NCBI GenBank assembly: GCA_041687255.1
Contig: JAWLCL010000009.1
Span: forward strand, 130,520-194,519
DNA: 64,000 nucleotides
Reading direction: 5' to 3'
Origin: Mariniphaga sp041687255
Lineage (GTDB): Bacteria > Bacteroidota > Bacteroidia > Bacteroidales > Prolixibacteraceae
The position numbers were made by a program, and so were the translations under genes. Under the pieces are notes generated by a model. It was given only the letters and a program-made list of their open reading frames with translations. It did not search any database and was not told the DNA's origin. The stretch's first letter is position 1; each line of letters begins with the position of its first letter. This document shows positions 43,776-52,754 of the stretch, one piece after another.

Positions 43776-45215
43776 ATGAACCGTACTGTTTTAACCTGGA
43801 TACTGCTTTTTTTTGTTGTTTCTTGCACAAAGGAAGTTTTAGTAATACCTGAGCCTGTCTCTGAGGAACTGGGACAATCTCCCGAAGAATTTGATATCGA
43901 AGTTCGGAAAGTTACCGACACTTATATCTGGATTGAATGGAATGATGCCATCGATCCGGAAGGGGAAGAAGTTACCTATGAAATTTCTCAGAATGATTCA
44001 GTTATTATTTATAACTACAAGTTTAATGCCTTTACAATCGAAAACCTCCAGCCCGATACGGAATACAAAATTGGAGTAATTGCTTCAGATGTCAATTATA
44101 ATAGGCAATCAAATTTTGTAAAAGTCAGGACCAAAGAACAACTTTTACGCGGATACTCTCATTACGATTTGGGATTTCATTTTGATTATTATTTCACACA
44201 TGCAATAAAAACCAGTGATGACGGGATTTTGGTTGCCGGAAGAAAAGATGATTTATACGGAATTCAATTCCTTTTGAAAATTGATTGTGATTTTGAAATT
44301 CAATGGCTAAAAGAATTTGAGGGCGACTATACAGACCATATTTCGGAATTGATTCAAACACAGGATGAAAGTTACATAATTGCGAGACATAAATCAGTAG
44401 CTAAAATTGATGCTTATGGAAATCAAATTTGGTCGTATGCAAATGGGATTGAAACAAATCTTACTCAGATTAATGCTGTATATGAGACAGAAAATGGCGA
44501 TATTGTTGCAGCAGGAACCGCAGATTTAAATTCTGTAAATAACGAAAATATTGATTTGAAAGGTTTTATTATTCGACTCTCCTCAAACGGAAATCTTATT
44601 TGGAGTAAGTTTTATGGGGATACCTTTAGAAACAGAGCAGACCAAATCGTTGCAAAGCCGAATGGAAATTTATTGATAGCCGGAACCGTTACTTATTATT
44701 ACGAAGGCAGTACTGAAGACAAAAACTGTTTGTGGGTTTTGGAAACCGATAAGAATGGAGAAGTTATTTTTAATTCAGTAATGGGAAACCAATTTAAAGG
44801 CGATGACATAATAAAGGACATTGTATTATGGGATAACACTAACCTTCTTTTTTGCGGGAGCAGTTATGGTGCCATGGGATATGCAGGTGCATATAATTAT
44901 AATCCAAGATTTCTAAAAATAAATTTTTCGAACGAAAAATTATGGGACAAATATCCAGAAGTAGAAGATTTGGGTGCATTCCCAACGTATGATGGAATTA
45001 TAGAAGTAACAGATGAAAAATTTAGCTTCTTTGCAAATGGTGAAAGAGGAATATATGTTGGAACAATAAACAATTCAGGACAAATAATTTGGGATTTAAA
45101 GATTTTGGACATTCCTGATAGTATTTTTATGAAATTTCTTGATAATGATGATCTGGCCTGTTTGACAACCAGTGGCTATTTGTTTGTGGTCAATCCAAAC
45201 GGTTACAAAGAATAG
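43776..45215 (+). CDS. Lipoprotein with fibronectin III domain and propeller-like repeats
   Basis: A 479-residue lipoprotein (FVVSC lipobox, Cys17). Residues about 37-122 are a fibronectin type III domain: YIWIEWNDAIDPEGEEVTYE, FTIENLQPDTEYKIGV and VKVRTKEQ. The remainder has repeated beta strands (LIWSKFYGD, GNLLIAGTVTYYYEGS, GQIIWDLKIL) of the PQQ-like/beta-propeller kind. Same AT-rich composition and the same lipoprotein N-terminus as its upstream neighbour; the two are an operon. Surface binding or adhesion is the likely role, by inference from domains. Confidence 0.82.
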   Translation: MNRTVLTWILLFFVVSCTKEVLVIPEPVSEELGQSPEEFDIEVRKVTDTYIWIEWNDAIDPEGEEVTYEISQNDSVIIYNYKFNAFTIENLQPDTEYKIGVIASDVNYNRQSNFVKVRTKEQLLRGYSHYDLGFHFDYYFTHAIKTSDDGILVAGRKDDLYGIQFLLKIDCDFEIQWLKEFEGDYTDHISELIQTQDESYIIARHKSVAKIDAYGNQIWSYANGIETNLTQINAVYETENGDIVAAGTADLNSVNNENIDLKGFIIRLSSNGNLIWSKFYGDTFRNRADQIVAKPNGNLLIAGTVTYYYEGSTEDKNCLWVLETDKNGEVIFNSVMGNQFKGDDIIKDIVLWDNTNLLFCGSSYGAMGYAGAYNYNPRFLKINFSNEKLWDKYPEVEDLGAFPTYDGIIEVTDEKFSFFANGERGIYVGTINNSGQIIWDLKILDIPDSIFMKFLDNDDLACLTTSGYLFVVNPNGYKE

Positions 45216-45350
45216 TTTGCAGGTATAAATTTTACCTGAACAATCGGAAATTTACAAGATTGGACGCAGATCCCGATGTACATTGGGATAATTCTTTATG
45301 ATTTATTTGATGCAGAATCCGGGAGGACATAGGAAGTTTTGGTTTCAGCT

Positions 45351-45410
45351 GGTTTGCATCCCTTGTGTTTACCTGCAGGAACCGGAATCAGAAGAGGCGG
45401 ATGCTATCGC
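45351..45410 (+). repeat. Interspersed ~60-bp element, copy C
   Basis: Begins GGTTTGCATCCC, core TTACCTGCAGGAACC, ends GGATGCTATCGCC. The left end is more diverged than in other copies. It lies 136 bp after the lipoprotein stop. Confidence 0.65.
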
Positions 45411-45457
45411 CTTTGAGGCATAAGGTGTTAAAATATGTTACCTGGAAAGACAATAAT

Positions 45458-45478
45458 CTTTGACTTTTAAAGTCAAAG
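45458..45478. repeat. Palindrome CTTTGACTTT-T-AAAGTCAAAG
   Basis: Ten bases on each side of a single central T are perfectly complementary. As DNA it may be an operator site, as RNA a weak hairpin; the position between convergent genes favours a transcript-end role, but no T-run follows. Confidence 0.5.
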
Positions 45479-45582
45479 TCCCGTTGGGCTGCAGATAAAT
45501 GAAACGTTCAGTTTTTGGGGATGCCGGAAAAGATAAAATTGGGCCTTAATAATGGCAATTTACTGTATTTACAGGTTTAAAA

Positions 45583-45613
45583 GAATCAGGAGAACCGTTG
45601 GCTCTCCTGATTC
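45583..45613 (-). terminator. Intrinsic terminator of the cupin gene
   Basis: GAATCAGGAGA (45583-45593) pairs perfectly with TCTCCTGATTC (45603-45613). On the minus strand the stem is followed by TTTTAAACC. It lies about 53 bp after the cupin stop. Confidence 0.8.
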
Positions 45614-45665
45614 AAGTTTCTCTGTTGCTGAAAAGGAGCAGATAGTGCAATTTGTTTCCGGCAAA

Positions 45666-46055
45666 TTATTGATTTTTAACCTTCTCTTTCATATGGTCTA
45701 TAACCATCGTATGTTCGTGCTGGGGGCTGAACATTATGAATTCAGCATCTGCATTGACCTTTACGTTATGTCCTGCCGGCCAGTAAAACAGTTCCTTTTC
45801 GTCAACCGTTTCCTGGTTTCCGTCAGCATCGGTTGTGGTAATTTGACCGCTGAGCACATATCCCCAGTGAGGGGTCTGGCACAAATTTCCTTCAAGTCCC
45901 ATGAAAAGGGGGGTGGTATCAACACCGGCTGAAAGGCTGAAGTATTCGCCACTGATTTTGCCGAGTCCTGTAGCGTCGCCAAAATCAGTTCTCTGACGCA
46001 ATACTGCACCGGGAATCTCCATTTTAACCTCAATGTCGTCTTTTGCAATTTTCAT
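45666..46055 (-). CDS. Small cupin-fold protein
   Basis: A 129-residue single-domain protein with a cupin-like barrel: PHWGYVLSGQITTTDADG (motif 1-like, with His) and LFYWPAGHNVKVNADAEFI (motif 2-like, with His). The metal-binding His/Glu pattern is incomplete, so metal binding and catalysis are uncertain. A Shine-Dalgarno-like AAGGAG lies 8 nt before the start, which is rare in this window. The gene stands alone with its own terminator. Confidence 0.75.
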   Translation of the reverse strand: MKIAKDDIEVKMEIPGAVLRQRTDFGDATGLGKISGEYFSLSAGVDTTPLFMGLEGNLCQTPHWGYVLSGQITTTDADGNQETVDEKELFYWPAGHNVKVNADAEFIMFSPQHEHTMVIDHMKEKVKNQ

Positions 46056-46458
46056 GATAGTTTCTCCTTATTAATGTTGGATGAAAATCCCACATGACAA
46101 GCTATTGCTGCATCCATTTCAGTTAATAACGGACAGGCTGTGTATAACATCCTTACAGAGGAAATGTTCAGTAAAGAACTAAGGGCAGAAAACTTAGAGA
46201 AAAGATTGAAGGCCTGTCTGCAATCAGGGAGGCTGCAACTTTGGGGGGCGGAGCCGGGTTGCAGCTGTGACTTTTTTGCTGCACTGCAGCTAAAAGCCTG
46301 CATAAGAACTATGAAATTCAGCGGGACATATGTTAAACCCAATTTGAAACCGGATTTGAGTGCCACACCATTTTACGGCTGCACGCTGAAAACTTTTACT
46401 TTTGGCAGATGTTAATTAAAATGAGAAAACCCTTTTTTATTTACTAAAACATACAACT
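46056..46458. other. Divergent spacer with a GCTGCAAC/GTTGCAGC hairpin
   Basis: No gene; overlapping frames on both strands here conflict and look random. The hairpin pairs 46232-46239 with 46258-46265 around a G-rich loop. Confidence 0.5.
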
Positions 46459-47049
46459 ATGGCAGATCTTAATATTAAAAAGAAAAGTAACAAGAAACCG
46501 CTGCTTTGGACGGTTTTGGCGCTGTTGGCAGTTGTTGCAATAATCTTGGTTTTGATAGGTAACAATGAAGATGAAACTTATGTGGAAACCGAAGAAGAAG
46601 TTGTTACCGAACCCGGAACATGGGGAGATGATGCCGGCACTGGAGAAGCCAACCAGGCAATTGACCAGTATGTTACCTATACCTCTGATTTGGGAGAAAT
46701 CGATGTTGACCACGAGACATCACACAGAGGTATAACCTTACTCGCCGACGCATTGGCCACGCTGACAAATGATGCGCAGGATGATGTGGAAGAGCTTCGG
46801 CAACAAGCCGACCAGTTGCTTGAAAACCCTAATACGGATGAGCATGCCGGAATTGTGCACGATGCTTTTGTGACGGCGTCAAGGATTATTGAAGAGAACG
46901 TTGCAACTACTGATGCACTGAAGGAGGAAGCCAACCAGGTTACGAATGCCGCACAGGCTGTTGATGGCGATGTGTTGTTAACCGACCAAAAAGATGCCGT
47001 CAAAAACTTCTTTGACACAGCAGCAAATACACTTAATAACCTTGAATAA
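46459..47049 (+). CDS. Membrane-anchored helical protein, function unknown
   Basis: A 196-residue protein: basic cytoplasmic N-terminus, one transmembrane helix (about 15-36, LLWTVLALLAVVAIILVLIG), a very acidic linker and an all-helical C-terminal domain of about 130 residues (AIDQYVTYTSD, LADALATLTNDAQDD, AVKNFFDTAANTLNNL). It resembles uncharacterised stress proteins of Bacteroidota. It is followed within 65 bp by a PRC-barrel gene on the same strand, and both begin ATGGCAGAT. A shared stress-response role is inference. Confidence 0.75.
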   Translation: MADLNIKKKSNKKPLLWTVLALLAVVAIILVLIGNNEDETYVETEEEVVTEPGTWGDDAGTGEANQAIDQYVTYTSDLGEIDVDHETSHRGITLLADALATLTNDAQDDVEELRQQADQLLENPNTDEHAGIVHDAFVTASRIIEENVATTDALKEEANQVTNAAQAVDGDVLLTDQKDAVKNFFDTAANTLNNLE

Positions 47050-47113
47050 AATAAAGATTTTTGTTGCAGGACATTACCACATATCCATTTTTTTAAATCA
47101 TAAAAACACTGTT

Positions 47114-47677
47114 ATGGCAGATAAAAAACACAGCAAGCTGGAATATCTCAGCAATTTAAGTAAGTATAAGATGGCTGATGATGATCCTGATGTAAGAGGA
47201 TGGGACGTATACGACGCGAATGACGATAAAGTGGGAAAAGTAACCGGACTGCTGGCAAGCCCGGAGCGGGAAAAAATTGTTTACCTTGACGTGGAACCCC
47301 TGGAAGAACTCTTGTCTGAAAGTCATAATCCCTTTGATGCCGCACATGAAGGGGGAATCCATGAATACCAGGACCGGAAAGGAAATGTACGGATGATTAT
47401 TCCGGTTGGAGTGGCCCGAGTCGACAGAGACAGAAAAGTTGTGGTGGCCGATGGCATCCGGAAGTCAGCATTTAAAGATTATCCGACTTACCGCTACCGC
47501 GAGGATTTGCCAATTCATGCTGATTATGAACGTCAGGTGCGAGACAGAAACCGAGGTGTTTTCCATCCAAATGAAGGTACTCTGCCGGAAGAAAATGAAC
47601 CTGAAAGGAACGATTACGGCACTTCAGATTATGATGCCGACCGGTTTTACGGGCGAAAAGAAAGAGGGTCCAGATAA
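47114..47677 (+). CDS. PRC-barrel domain protein
   Basis: The frame opens at 46994, but that start would overlap the previous gene; the ATG at 47114 (MADKKHSKLEYLSNLSKYKM) gives 187 residues. Residues about 28-115 form a PRC-barrel domain: VRGWDVYDANDDKVGKVTGL, then KIVYLDVEPLEEL, MIIPVGVARVDRDRK and VVVADGIRKSAF. The C-terminal tail is highly charged and probably disordered (ERQVRDRNRGVFHPNE). PRC-barrel proteins serve in RNA processing, photosynthetic assembly and stress adaptation. It appears co-transcribed with the upstream membrane protein and is followed by a bidirectional terminator. Confidence 0.85.
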   Translation: MADKKHSKLEYLSNLSKYKMADDDPDVRGWDVYDANDDKVGKVTGLLASPEREKIVYLDVEPLEELLSESHNPFDAAHEGGIHEYQDRKGNVRMIIPVGVARVDRDRKVVVADGIRKSAFKDYPTYRYREDLPIHADYERQVRDRNRGVFHPNEGTLPEENEPERNDYGTSDYDADRFYGRKERGSR

Positions 47678-47708
47678 TTGTGCTGGTGACTCCTGAATTA
47701 TCCATTAG

Positions 47709-47747
47709 GTTATTGATCAGGTGAACCTAATTTACCTGATCAATAAC
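47709..47747. terminator. Bidirectional terminator between convergent genes
   Basis: A perfect 14-bp stem, GTTATTGATCAGGT (47709-47722) with ACCTGATCAATAAC (47734-47747), around an 11-nt loop, between the ends of the PRC-barrel and FUSC-type genes. T-runs are short, so efficiency is uncertain. Confidence 0.7.
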
Positions 47748-47753
47748 TTAAAG

Positions 47754-48770
47754 TTATGCTTTCTCAAAAAAGTCGTTCGTTATTTTCAGGTTACCCCGGA
47801 TTTCATCGATAGCAAACAGAAAGGTATGCTGCATGTTCAATATTTCCGGATTGTTTTCTGCAAATTTTATGTCGTTTTTTATTTTTGAAATGACTGCCGC
47901 TAAATCATCGAATTCCTGTTCATTATCGAATTCCGATTTGCTTATTTTATCCAGTATGTGGGTTACTGTCTGCATAAACTCATTAATGTTGTTCCGAATT
48001 CCGGAAAGTTCTCCGCCGATTTCTGTTTTTGTTTTTGCCGAAATGCGGTCGGTCATCACCACCGAGATGTAAACTTTCTCTATGGCATCTATGGCATTCC
48101 CGATGTTTTTTGAATCGTAAAATTTAATGTTTTTTGCTGCATTCCGGGCACCGCCCATATTGGAATAAAAGTTTTTCCGGGCATACTCGGGGCTTTTCCC
48201 ATCTTCCGATTGCGTGTTGTGCATAACTATGGTAAACCGGTCGCTCAATGCCATTACGGCTTTGCGCATATAATTTTTGGCTCTTACTTCGGCTTTGTGA
48301 GGCATCACCAGTAACGAAACCAAAACGCCTATACCGGCACCTGTGCCAATAGCAATTATCCTGTCGGCAGAGATCTCAATGACATTGGCTTCTGCTCCCA
48401 ATGCAATTGAAACAGCTGCCACCACACCGTAGCGCCACTCGCTTTTTACTGCTGCTATGGCATTCATTACCAGCATGGTTAAAGCCAGGGCAGCTGCCGT
48501 TCCCCAGCCATGGGGCAAAAGCCAGACCAACAGAACAGCCAGGATTATCCCCAGCAGCGTTGCCATAACTCTGTTCCGTGCGGCAGTTAATGTACTTCCA
48601 ATGTGGAAGTCAAGGATCAGGACGGCAGCCAATATGGATAAAAAAGCCTCTCCGGGTCTTATCTGAGTAATGACAGCATAGGTAACCACTGCGGCAACAG
48701 CCGATCGCAGGGACAGCCTCAGGATATCCTTTTTATGGCTCTTTATTGTTTTTTTTAATCTGTTCAGCAT
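47754..48770 (-). CDS. FUSC / aromatic-acid-exporter-like membrane protein
   Basis: The frame opens at 48809 but MLNRLKKTIKSHKKDILRLS at 48770 is the probable start, giving 338 residues. Six transmembrane helices in the first ~170 residues, with the family's SLRSAVAAVVTYAVIT, FLSILAAVLILDFHIG and NRVMATLLGIILAVLLVWLL pattern; the rest is a soluble helical domain (RKAVMALSDRFTIVMHN onward). This is the FUSC/ArAE type, whose members are linked to export of organic acids. Partner subunits are absent. Function inferred from topology. Confidence 0.82.
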   Translation of the reverse strand: MLNRLKKTIKSHKKDILRLSLRSAVAAVVTYAVITQIRPGEAFLSILAAVLILDFHIGSTLTAARNRVMATLLGIILAVLLVWLLPHGWGTAAALALTMLVMNAIAAVKSEWRYGVVAAVSIALGAEANVIEISADRIIAIGTGAGIGVLVSLLVMPHKAEVRAKNYMRKAVMALSDRFTIVMHNTQSEDGKSPEYARKNFYSNMGGARNAAKNIKFYDSKNIGNAIDAIEKVYISVVMTDRISAKTKTEIGGELSGIRNNINEFMQTVTHILDKISKSEFDNEQEFDDLAAVISKIKNDIKFAENNPEILNMQHTFLFAIDEIRGNLKITNDFFEKA

Positions 48771-49071
48771 AAAACAAGTATATCTTATAAAAATGGGATA
48801 TATCACCACAACGAAAAATGTACGAACAGGTTTACTACAAAATTACAAAAATGTGCTGCCAGATTTTGTGATTGGCAGTCATTGGTGGTAAATAATGGTG
48901 ATTGGTGGAGATTGATAGCAGCTGGCATATTCGTACTTATCGAATTCCGAATTTTTAAGTGCCAGAAGGAGATTTATTGTATTCGCACTTTCGACTCCCG
49001 GAACTTTTAATAGAACTTTAAAAGTAAGAAAAAGAGACCTCCCCTGAACCATAGGGCAGATGAAGACTGCA
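48771..49071. other. Spacer upstream of the FUSC-type gene
   Basis: AT-rich sequence containing short direct repeats (GATTGGCAGTCATTGGTGG/TGATTGGTGGAGATTGA near 48869-48915). No supported gene. Confidence 0.4.
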
Positions 49072-51366
49072 CTACTGTTTCTTTTCATAGCCAAACATTA
49101 ACTCACCACCTTTTACAAGCGTTTCGTGGCGAATGGTGAAATCAGCCAAAGGCTGTTTGTTAAAATTTGCGATTAATACCTTGTAACTTTCAGGTGAATT
49201 ATTTTCAGTGTTGATTATGATTTCCTTTCCGGGATAATAATCCGGATTGAGTTGAATGGTAACTTTATCAAACATAGGGCTGCCCAGCTGGTATACCGGA
49301 TTTTCTTCGGTTCCCCCGTTTAGCTGAAACAGTCCGAGTTTATAAATTACAGCCAGGCTTCCCATTAACCCCTGGTCTTCGTCGCCATTGTACCCTGAGT
49401 TGGTTGCAAACCCATTGAAGGCAGTTTGTGCTACTTTTTTCGACCAGTATTGCGTCCGGTCGGGCCGGTCGAGCTGATTGAAAATAAATGCCGTTTGCAT
49501 GGAAGGTTGATTTCCATAATTTATAGGGATTCTGCGGTATTCGGGGTGCGTTTCTTTTGCATGCGCATCTCCGGCAGTGAATCCCAATTTTTCAGCTTCT
49601 TCAAATTGCCCGTTCAGCTTGGCTGCGGCAGCTTCTTTTCCACCCATCAACTCTGCCAGACCTTCAATATCGTGGCCTACAAACCAGGTTCCCTGTGCCG
49701 GATTGGCTTCTACAAAACCGGGACTGTCATACGGGTCGAAATCGGGCAGCCAGTTTCCGTCAATATCTTTTGGACGCATCCATCCCCATTCTTTGTCGTA
49801 CACATTTTTGTAGTTTTCAGAACGTTGCATAAAATAGTCGTAATCATCTGTGTGCCCAAGTTTTTTAGCCAGCTGTGCCAAAGTCCAATCCTGGTAGGCA
49901 TATTCCAGTGTCATTCCCGGCCCATTCTGATGAAAGCCAAAGTGCATTCCCTGTGGATTCGGGTGTGGTACATATCCGTTTTCGATGTAGTAATCCAATC
50001 CGCCGCCGATTTCCGTTTTGTGCTCGTAACCCGCCTTTGACATAATTCCACCGGGCATGTGCCCTTTTTTCAGCGCCTGGTAAATTTCTTCCAGTCCTTC
50101 TTTTACGATTCCTTTTTGAATGGCACTTACAATAAACGGAGTTGCAGTTGCACCTGTCATTACGTAGGTGTAATTCCCACCGGAAGGACCGCGCGGAACC
50201 CTGCCACCATCATTGTAATACTGCATCAGTGATTGCACAAACTCCTCATAAATTTCAGGATATACCAGGCCCCAAAGGGTATTAAGCGTCCACTGAGCTC
50301 CCCAAAATGAATCTGAATTGTAGTGATTAAATTTTGGTTCTTCCTTGTCGTTCAACGGAAGTTGCCCGATTCGAAAAGCAGCTCCGGTATTATCGGGATA
50401 AGCACCGTTAACATCGCTGATAACACGGCGCCCCTGGAGAGCGTGCCACAAATCGGTGTAAAACCTGCGTTGGTCGGTTGACGTACCTCCTTCAACTTTA
50501 ATGCGTGAAAGCATTGAATTCCATTCCGCTTTTGAGTCAGCAACAACAGCATCAAAATCCCAATGGCTTAGTTCCGTATTCATATTTTCTGCGGCATTTA
50601 CTGCCGAGGTATAAGAAATGGCAGCTTTCATCAATACCTTGTTGCCTTTTGAATTTTCGAGCGTAAGCAGATAGTTTCCCGTCGCCTCATCTGCTTTTAT
50701 TTCCTCAATTTCAGCATTTAGCTTAATGTGAAAAAATACGGTAACTGGTTTTGGCCGGCGCACGGTTGGCGCACAGTCGAATTTCCCCCAGAGTGTATTT
50801 TTATCGGTTTGTTCCATTGTGCCATTTACAGTATTGCATGGCCCCAACATTCCGTTCAGATTGAAAAGAACGGATGGCGTGCTGTTTTCCGGAAAGGAAT
50901 ACCGGTGAAAGCCAACACGTTTGGTGCTGGTTAATTCTGCCTGAATATTATACCGGTCTAATTCAAGGTAATGATAACCGACTTCTGCTTTTTCGGTTTC
51001 GTGACTAAATGCAGAATAAAAATCAGTAAATATTTGCTCCTGGTTATTTTCGTCCGGCACAAGCGGCATAACTGACAAACCTGCAAGTTGCCACGCATGA
51101 ATGTGGCTGAAACCTTTAATTGTGTCGGTGTTGTAACGGTAGCCGCTTCCCCAGGCTCCGCCCACCTGCGTATCGGGACTCAGGTTTACCATGCCAAACG
51201 GGCGGCAGGCGGTTGAAAAGAAAAACCAACGGGAATTTTCCGAATCAAGATGGGGATAGACTAAATCGACCGGATTAAAAGCTGTCTGTTCCTTTGTTGC
51301 AGCAGAACATCCAATGTTCAGCAACAGCAGAGCAAATAAAACTGAGAAATTGACGGAACGTATCAT
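49072..51366 (-). CDS. GH92 family alpha-mannosidase
   Basis: A 764-residue glycoside hydrolase with a lipoprotein signal (LLNIGC, Cys20). GH92 hallmarks are present: STACRPFGMVNLSPDTQ near the N-terminus, GYRYNTDTIKGFSHIHAW, FWGAQWTLNTLWGLVYPE, GGRVPRGPSGGNYTYVMTGA, and the MTLEYAYQDWTLAQLA helix. GH92 enzymes are calcium-dependent exo-alpha-mannosidases acting on N-glycan or yeast mannan linkages; the exact linkage is not predictable. It sits 55 bp downstream of a GH29 alpha-L-fucosidase in the same direction, so an operon degrading fucosylated N-glycans is a fair inference. Confidence 0.92.
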   Translation of the reverse strand: MIRSVNFSVLFALLLLNIGCSAATKEQTAFNPVDLVYPHLDSENSRWFFFSTACRPFGMVNLSPDTQVGGAWGSGYRYNTDTIKGFSHIHAWQLAGLSVMPLVPDENNQEQIFTDFYSAFSHETEKAEVGYHYLELDRYNIQAELTSTKRVGFHRYSFPENSTPSVLFNLNGMLGPCNTVNGTMEQTDKNTLWGKFDCAPTVRRPKPVTVFFHIKLNAEIEEIKADEATGNYLLTLENSKGNKVLMKAAISYTSAVNAAENMNTELSHWDFDAVVADSKAEWNSMLSRIKVEGGTSTDQRRFYTDLWHALQGRRVISDVNGAYPDNTGAAFRIGQLPLNDKEEPKFNHYNSDSFWGAQWTLNTLWGLVYPEIYEEFVQSLMQYYNDGGRVPRGPSGGNYTYVMTGATATPFIVSAIQKGIVKEGLEEIYQALKKGHMPGGIMSKAGYEHKTEIGGGLDYYIENGYVPHPNPQGMHFGFHQNGPGMTLEYAYQDWTLAQLAKKLGHTDDYDYFMQRSENYKNVYDKEWGWMRPKDIDGNWLPDFDPYDSPGFVEANPAQGTWFVGHDIEGLAELMGGKEAAAAKLNGQFEEAEKLGFTAGDAHAKETHPEYRRIPINYGNQPSMQTAFIFNQLDRPDRTQYWSKKVAQTAFNGFATNSGYNGDEDQGLMGSLAVIYKLGLFQLNGGTEENPVYQLGSPMFDKVTIQLNPDYYPGKEIIINTENNSPESYKVLIANFNKQPLADFTIRHETLVKGGELMFGYEKKQ

Positions 51367-51421
51367 GCTTAAAGCTTATGAGTGTTAAGATCTTGCGAAG
51401 GGTTTGACCAATGTCAGGATT

Positions 51422-52468
51422 CTATTTTAACATTTTTCCAACCTTGATTAAAATCTGAGCCGATTCTTTGGGAACTTCCCCATTTCCATCGGGCCCCACA
51501 TTTAGCAGGAAGTTGCCACCCTTTCCATTGATATCCTGCAGCTTTTCGTAAACCACCTCAGGACTCTTCCAGTCGGTATCTTTAATTTTATACCCCCAGG
51601 AATCATTCATCGTGTAGCAGGCTTCCCAGTAATGGTCTAATTTTGAATCAGGGTGAAACTGTTCGGGCGTTCCAAAGTCTTTTTTGAAAATCTTACGTTT
51701 CGAAACCCGGTTATTGATGATGATATCGGGCTTTAATTCCCGGATGTATTGATACAAATCGTTGCCATCTTCCAGGGTCCAGTAGTCAGCCCAATCGCCG
51801 TCGAACCATAGAATTTCCGTGTCGTATTTTTCAATCAGTTCTTTAATCTGGTTTTTCATATACTGCACATATTCTGCTTTTTTACCCTCCACCAGAGTTG
51901 GATTTTGCCAGCGTTTACGGTCCTGCTCCCGGGCACCGGTATCGGGAATGTCATGCGACGGGTGGTTCCAGTCGATAATGCTGTAATAGGTTCCAAAATG
52001 CAGCCCGTGCTTTTTGCAGGCATCAGATAATTCCATAATAAAATCGCGGCCTGCCATGGGCGAACTGGCAATGTCGTATTCGGTGTAATCCGATTCAAAC
52101 AAACAAAATCCTTCGTGGTGTTTGGACGTAATTACAATGTATTTCATTCCCGCTTTTTTAGCGAGCCGGGCAATTTTATCGGCATTGTATTTTTTCGGTG
52201 ACCAGGTATCAATCAGTTTAATGTAATCTGATTTTGGGATTTGCTGGTTGGCCTGGATCCATTCTGCATAACGGCCCTCATCGTTTCCTTCGTAAATTCC
52301 TCCCAACTGGCTGTACAAGCCAAAATGGATAAACATACCGTATTTGGCATCGGTAAACCATTTCATGCGCTGGTTAAATTCAGTTTCTGATTCGTTGAGG
52401 TAATTGGGTTGTGTAAATGCTGCCAGGGAAACTAAAAGAGAAAATAATAGCGAAGCACAGGTTTTCAT
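51422..52468 (-). CDS. GH29 alpha-L-fucosidase
   Basis: A 348-residue secreted enzyme (signal peptide MKTCASLLFSLLVSLAAFTQ). The catalytic barrel shows FTDAKYGMFIHFGLYSQL, ITSKHHEGFCLFESDYT and the nucleophile Asp223 in ILWFDGDWADYW; the distal LLNVGPDGNGEVP closes the substrate site. It ends soon after the barrel without a C-terminal beta-sandwich, as in compact GH29 members, shorter than the usual ~450 residues. GH29 hydrolyses alpha-L-fucosides with retention. It leads the two-gene unit with the GH92. Confidence 0.92.
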   Translation of the reverse strand: MKTCASLLFSLLVSLAAFTQPNYLNESETEFNQRMKWFTDAKYGMFIHFGLYSQLGGIYEGNDEGRYAEWIQANQQIPKSDYIKLIDTWSPKKYNADKIARLAKKAGMKYIVITSKHHEGFCLFESDYTEYDIASSPMAGRDFIMELSDACKKHGLHFGTYYSIIDWNHPSHDIPDTGAREQDRKRWQNPTLVEGKKAEYVQYMKNQIKELIEKYDTEILWFDGDWADYWTLEDGNDLYQYIRELKPDIIINNRVSKRKIFKKDFGTPEQFHPDSKLDHYWEACYTMNDSWGYKIKDTDWKSPEVVYEKLQDINGKGGNFLLNVGPDGNGEVPKESAQILIKVGKMLK

Positions 52469-52694
52469 TTCATCAGTTTTAGAATTAAATAATAATATTA
52501 CACAATTTTATTTTATTAATGTTGCTTATTAAGCTGTAATTGTGTGGTGGAATTAACTTTTCGTTTTATCTGCCAAGTTGACCTTTCAGGATAACTACCA
52601 TTTTCTAAAACAGAATGCAATATGGAGAAATGGCCGGTTCACGTGAGCCAAATAACAGCAAATGAAGCTAAACAATGAATGAGAGGAGCGAAAA

Positions 52695-52725
52695 AAAACC
52701 TGAAGGTTTATTTCCTTCAGGTTTT
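52695..52725 (-). terminator. Intrinsic terminator of the betaine uptake operon
   Basis: AAAACCTGAAGG (52695-52706) pairs perfectly with CCTTCAGGTTTT (52714-52725). On the minus strand the stem runs into eight Ts. It lies 30 bp after the stop of the substrate-binding protein gene. Confidence 0.85.
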
Positions 52726-52754
52726 TATCATGGTGCAGTTATTCTGTATGACGA

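Larger units (their letters stand above)
45216..45665. other. Convergent spacer with repeat C, a palindrome and a terminator
   Basis: Holds element C (45351-45410), a 21-bp near-perfect palindrome (45458-45478) and the terminator of the cupin gene (45583-45613). No gene. Confidence 0.6.

Noticed and set aside
46052..46415. Overlapping ORFs on both strands between the cupin and membrane-protein genes
   Set aside because: They conflict with each other, contain the GCTGCAAC hairpin and have no recognisable family or suitable start context.
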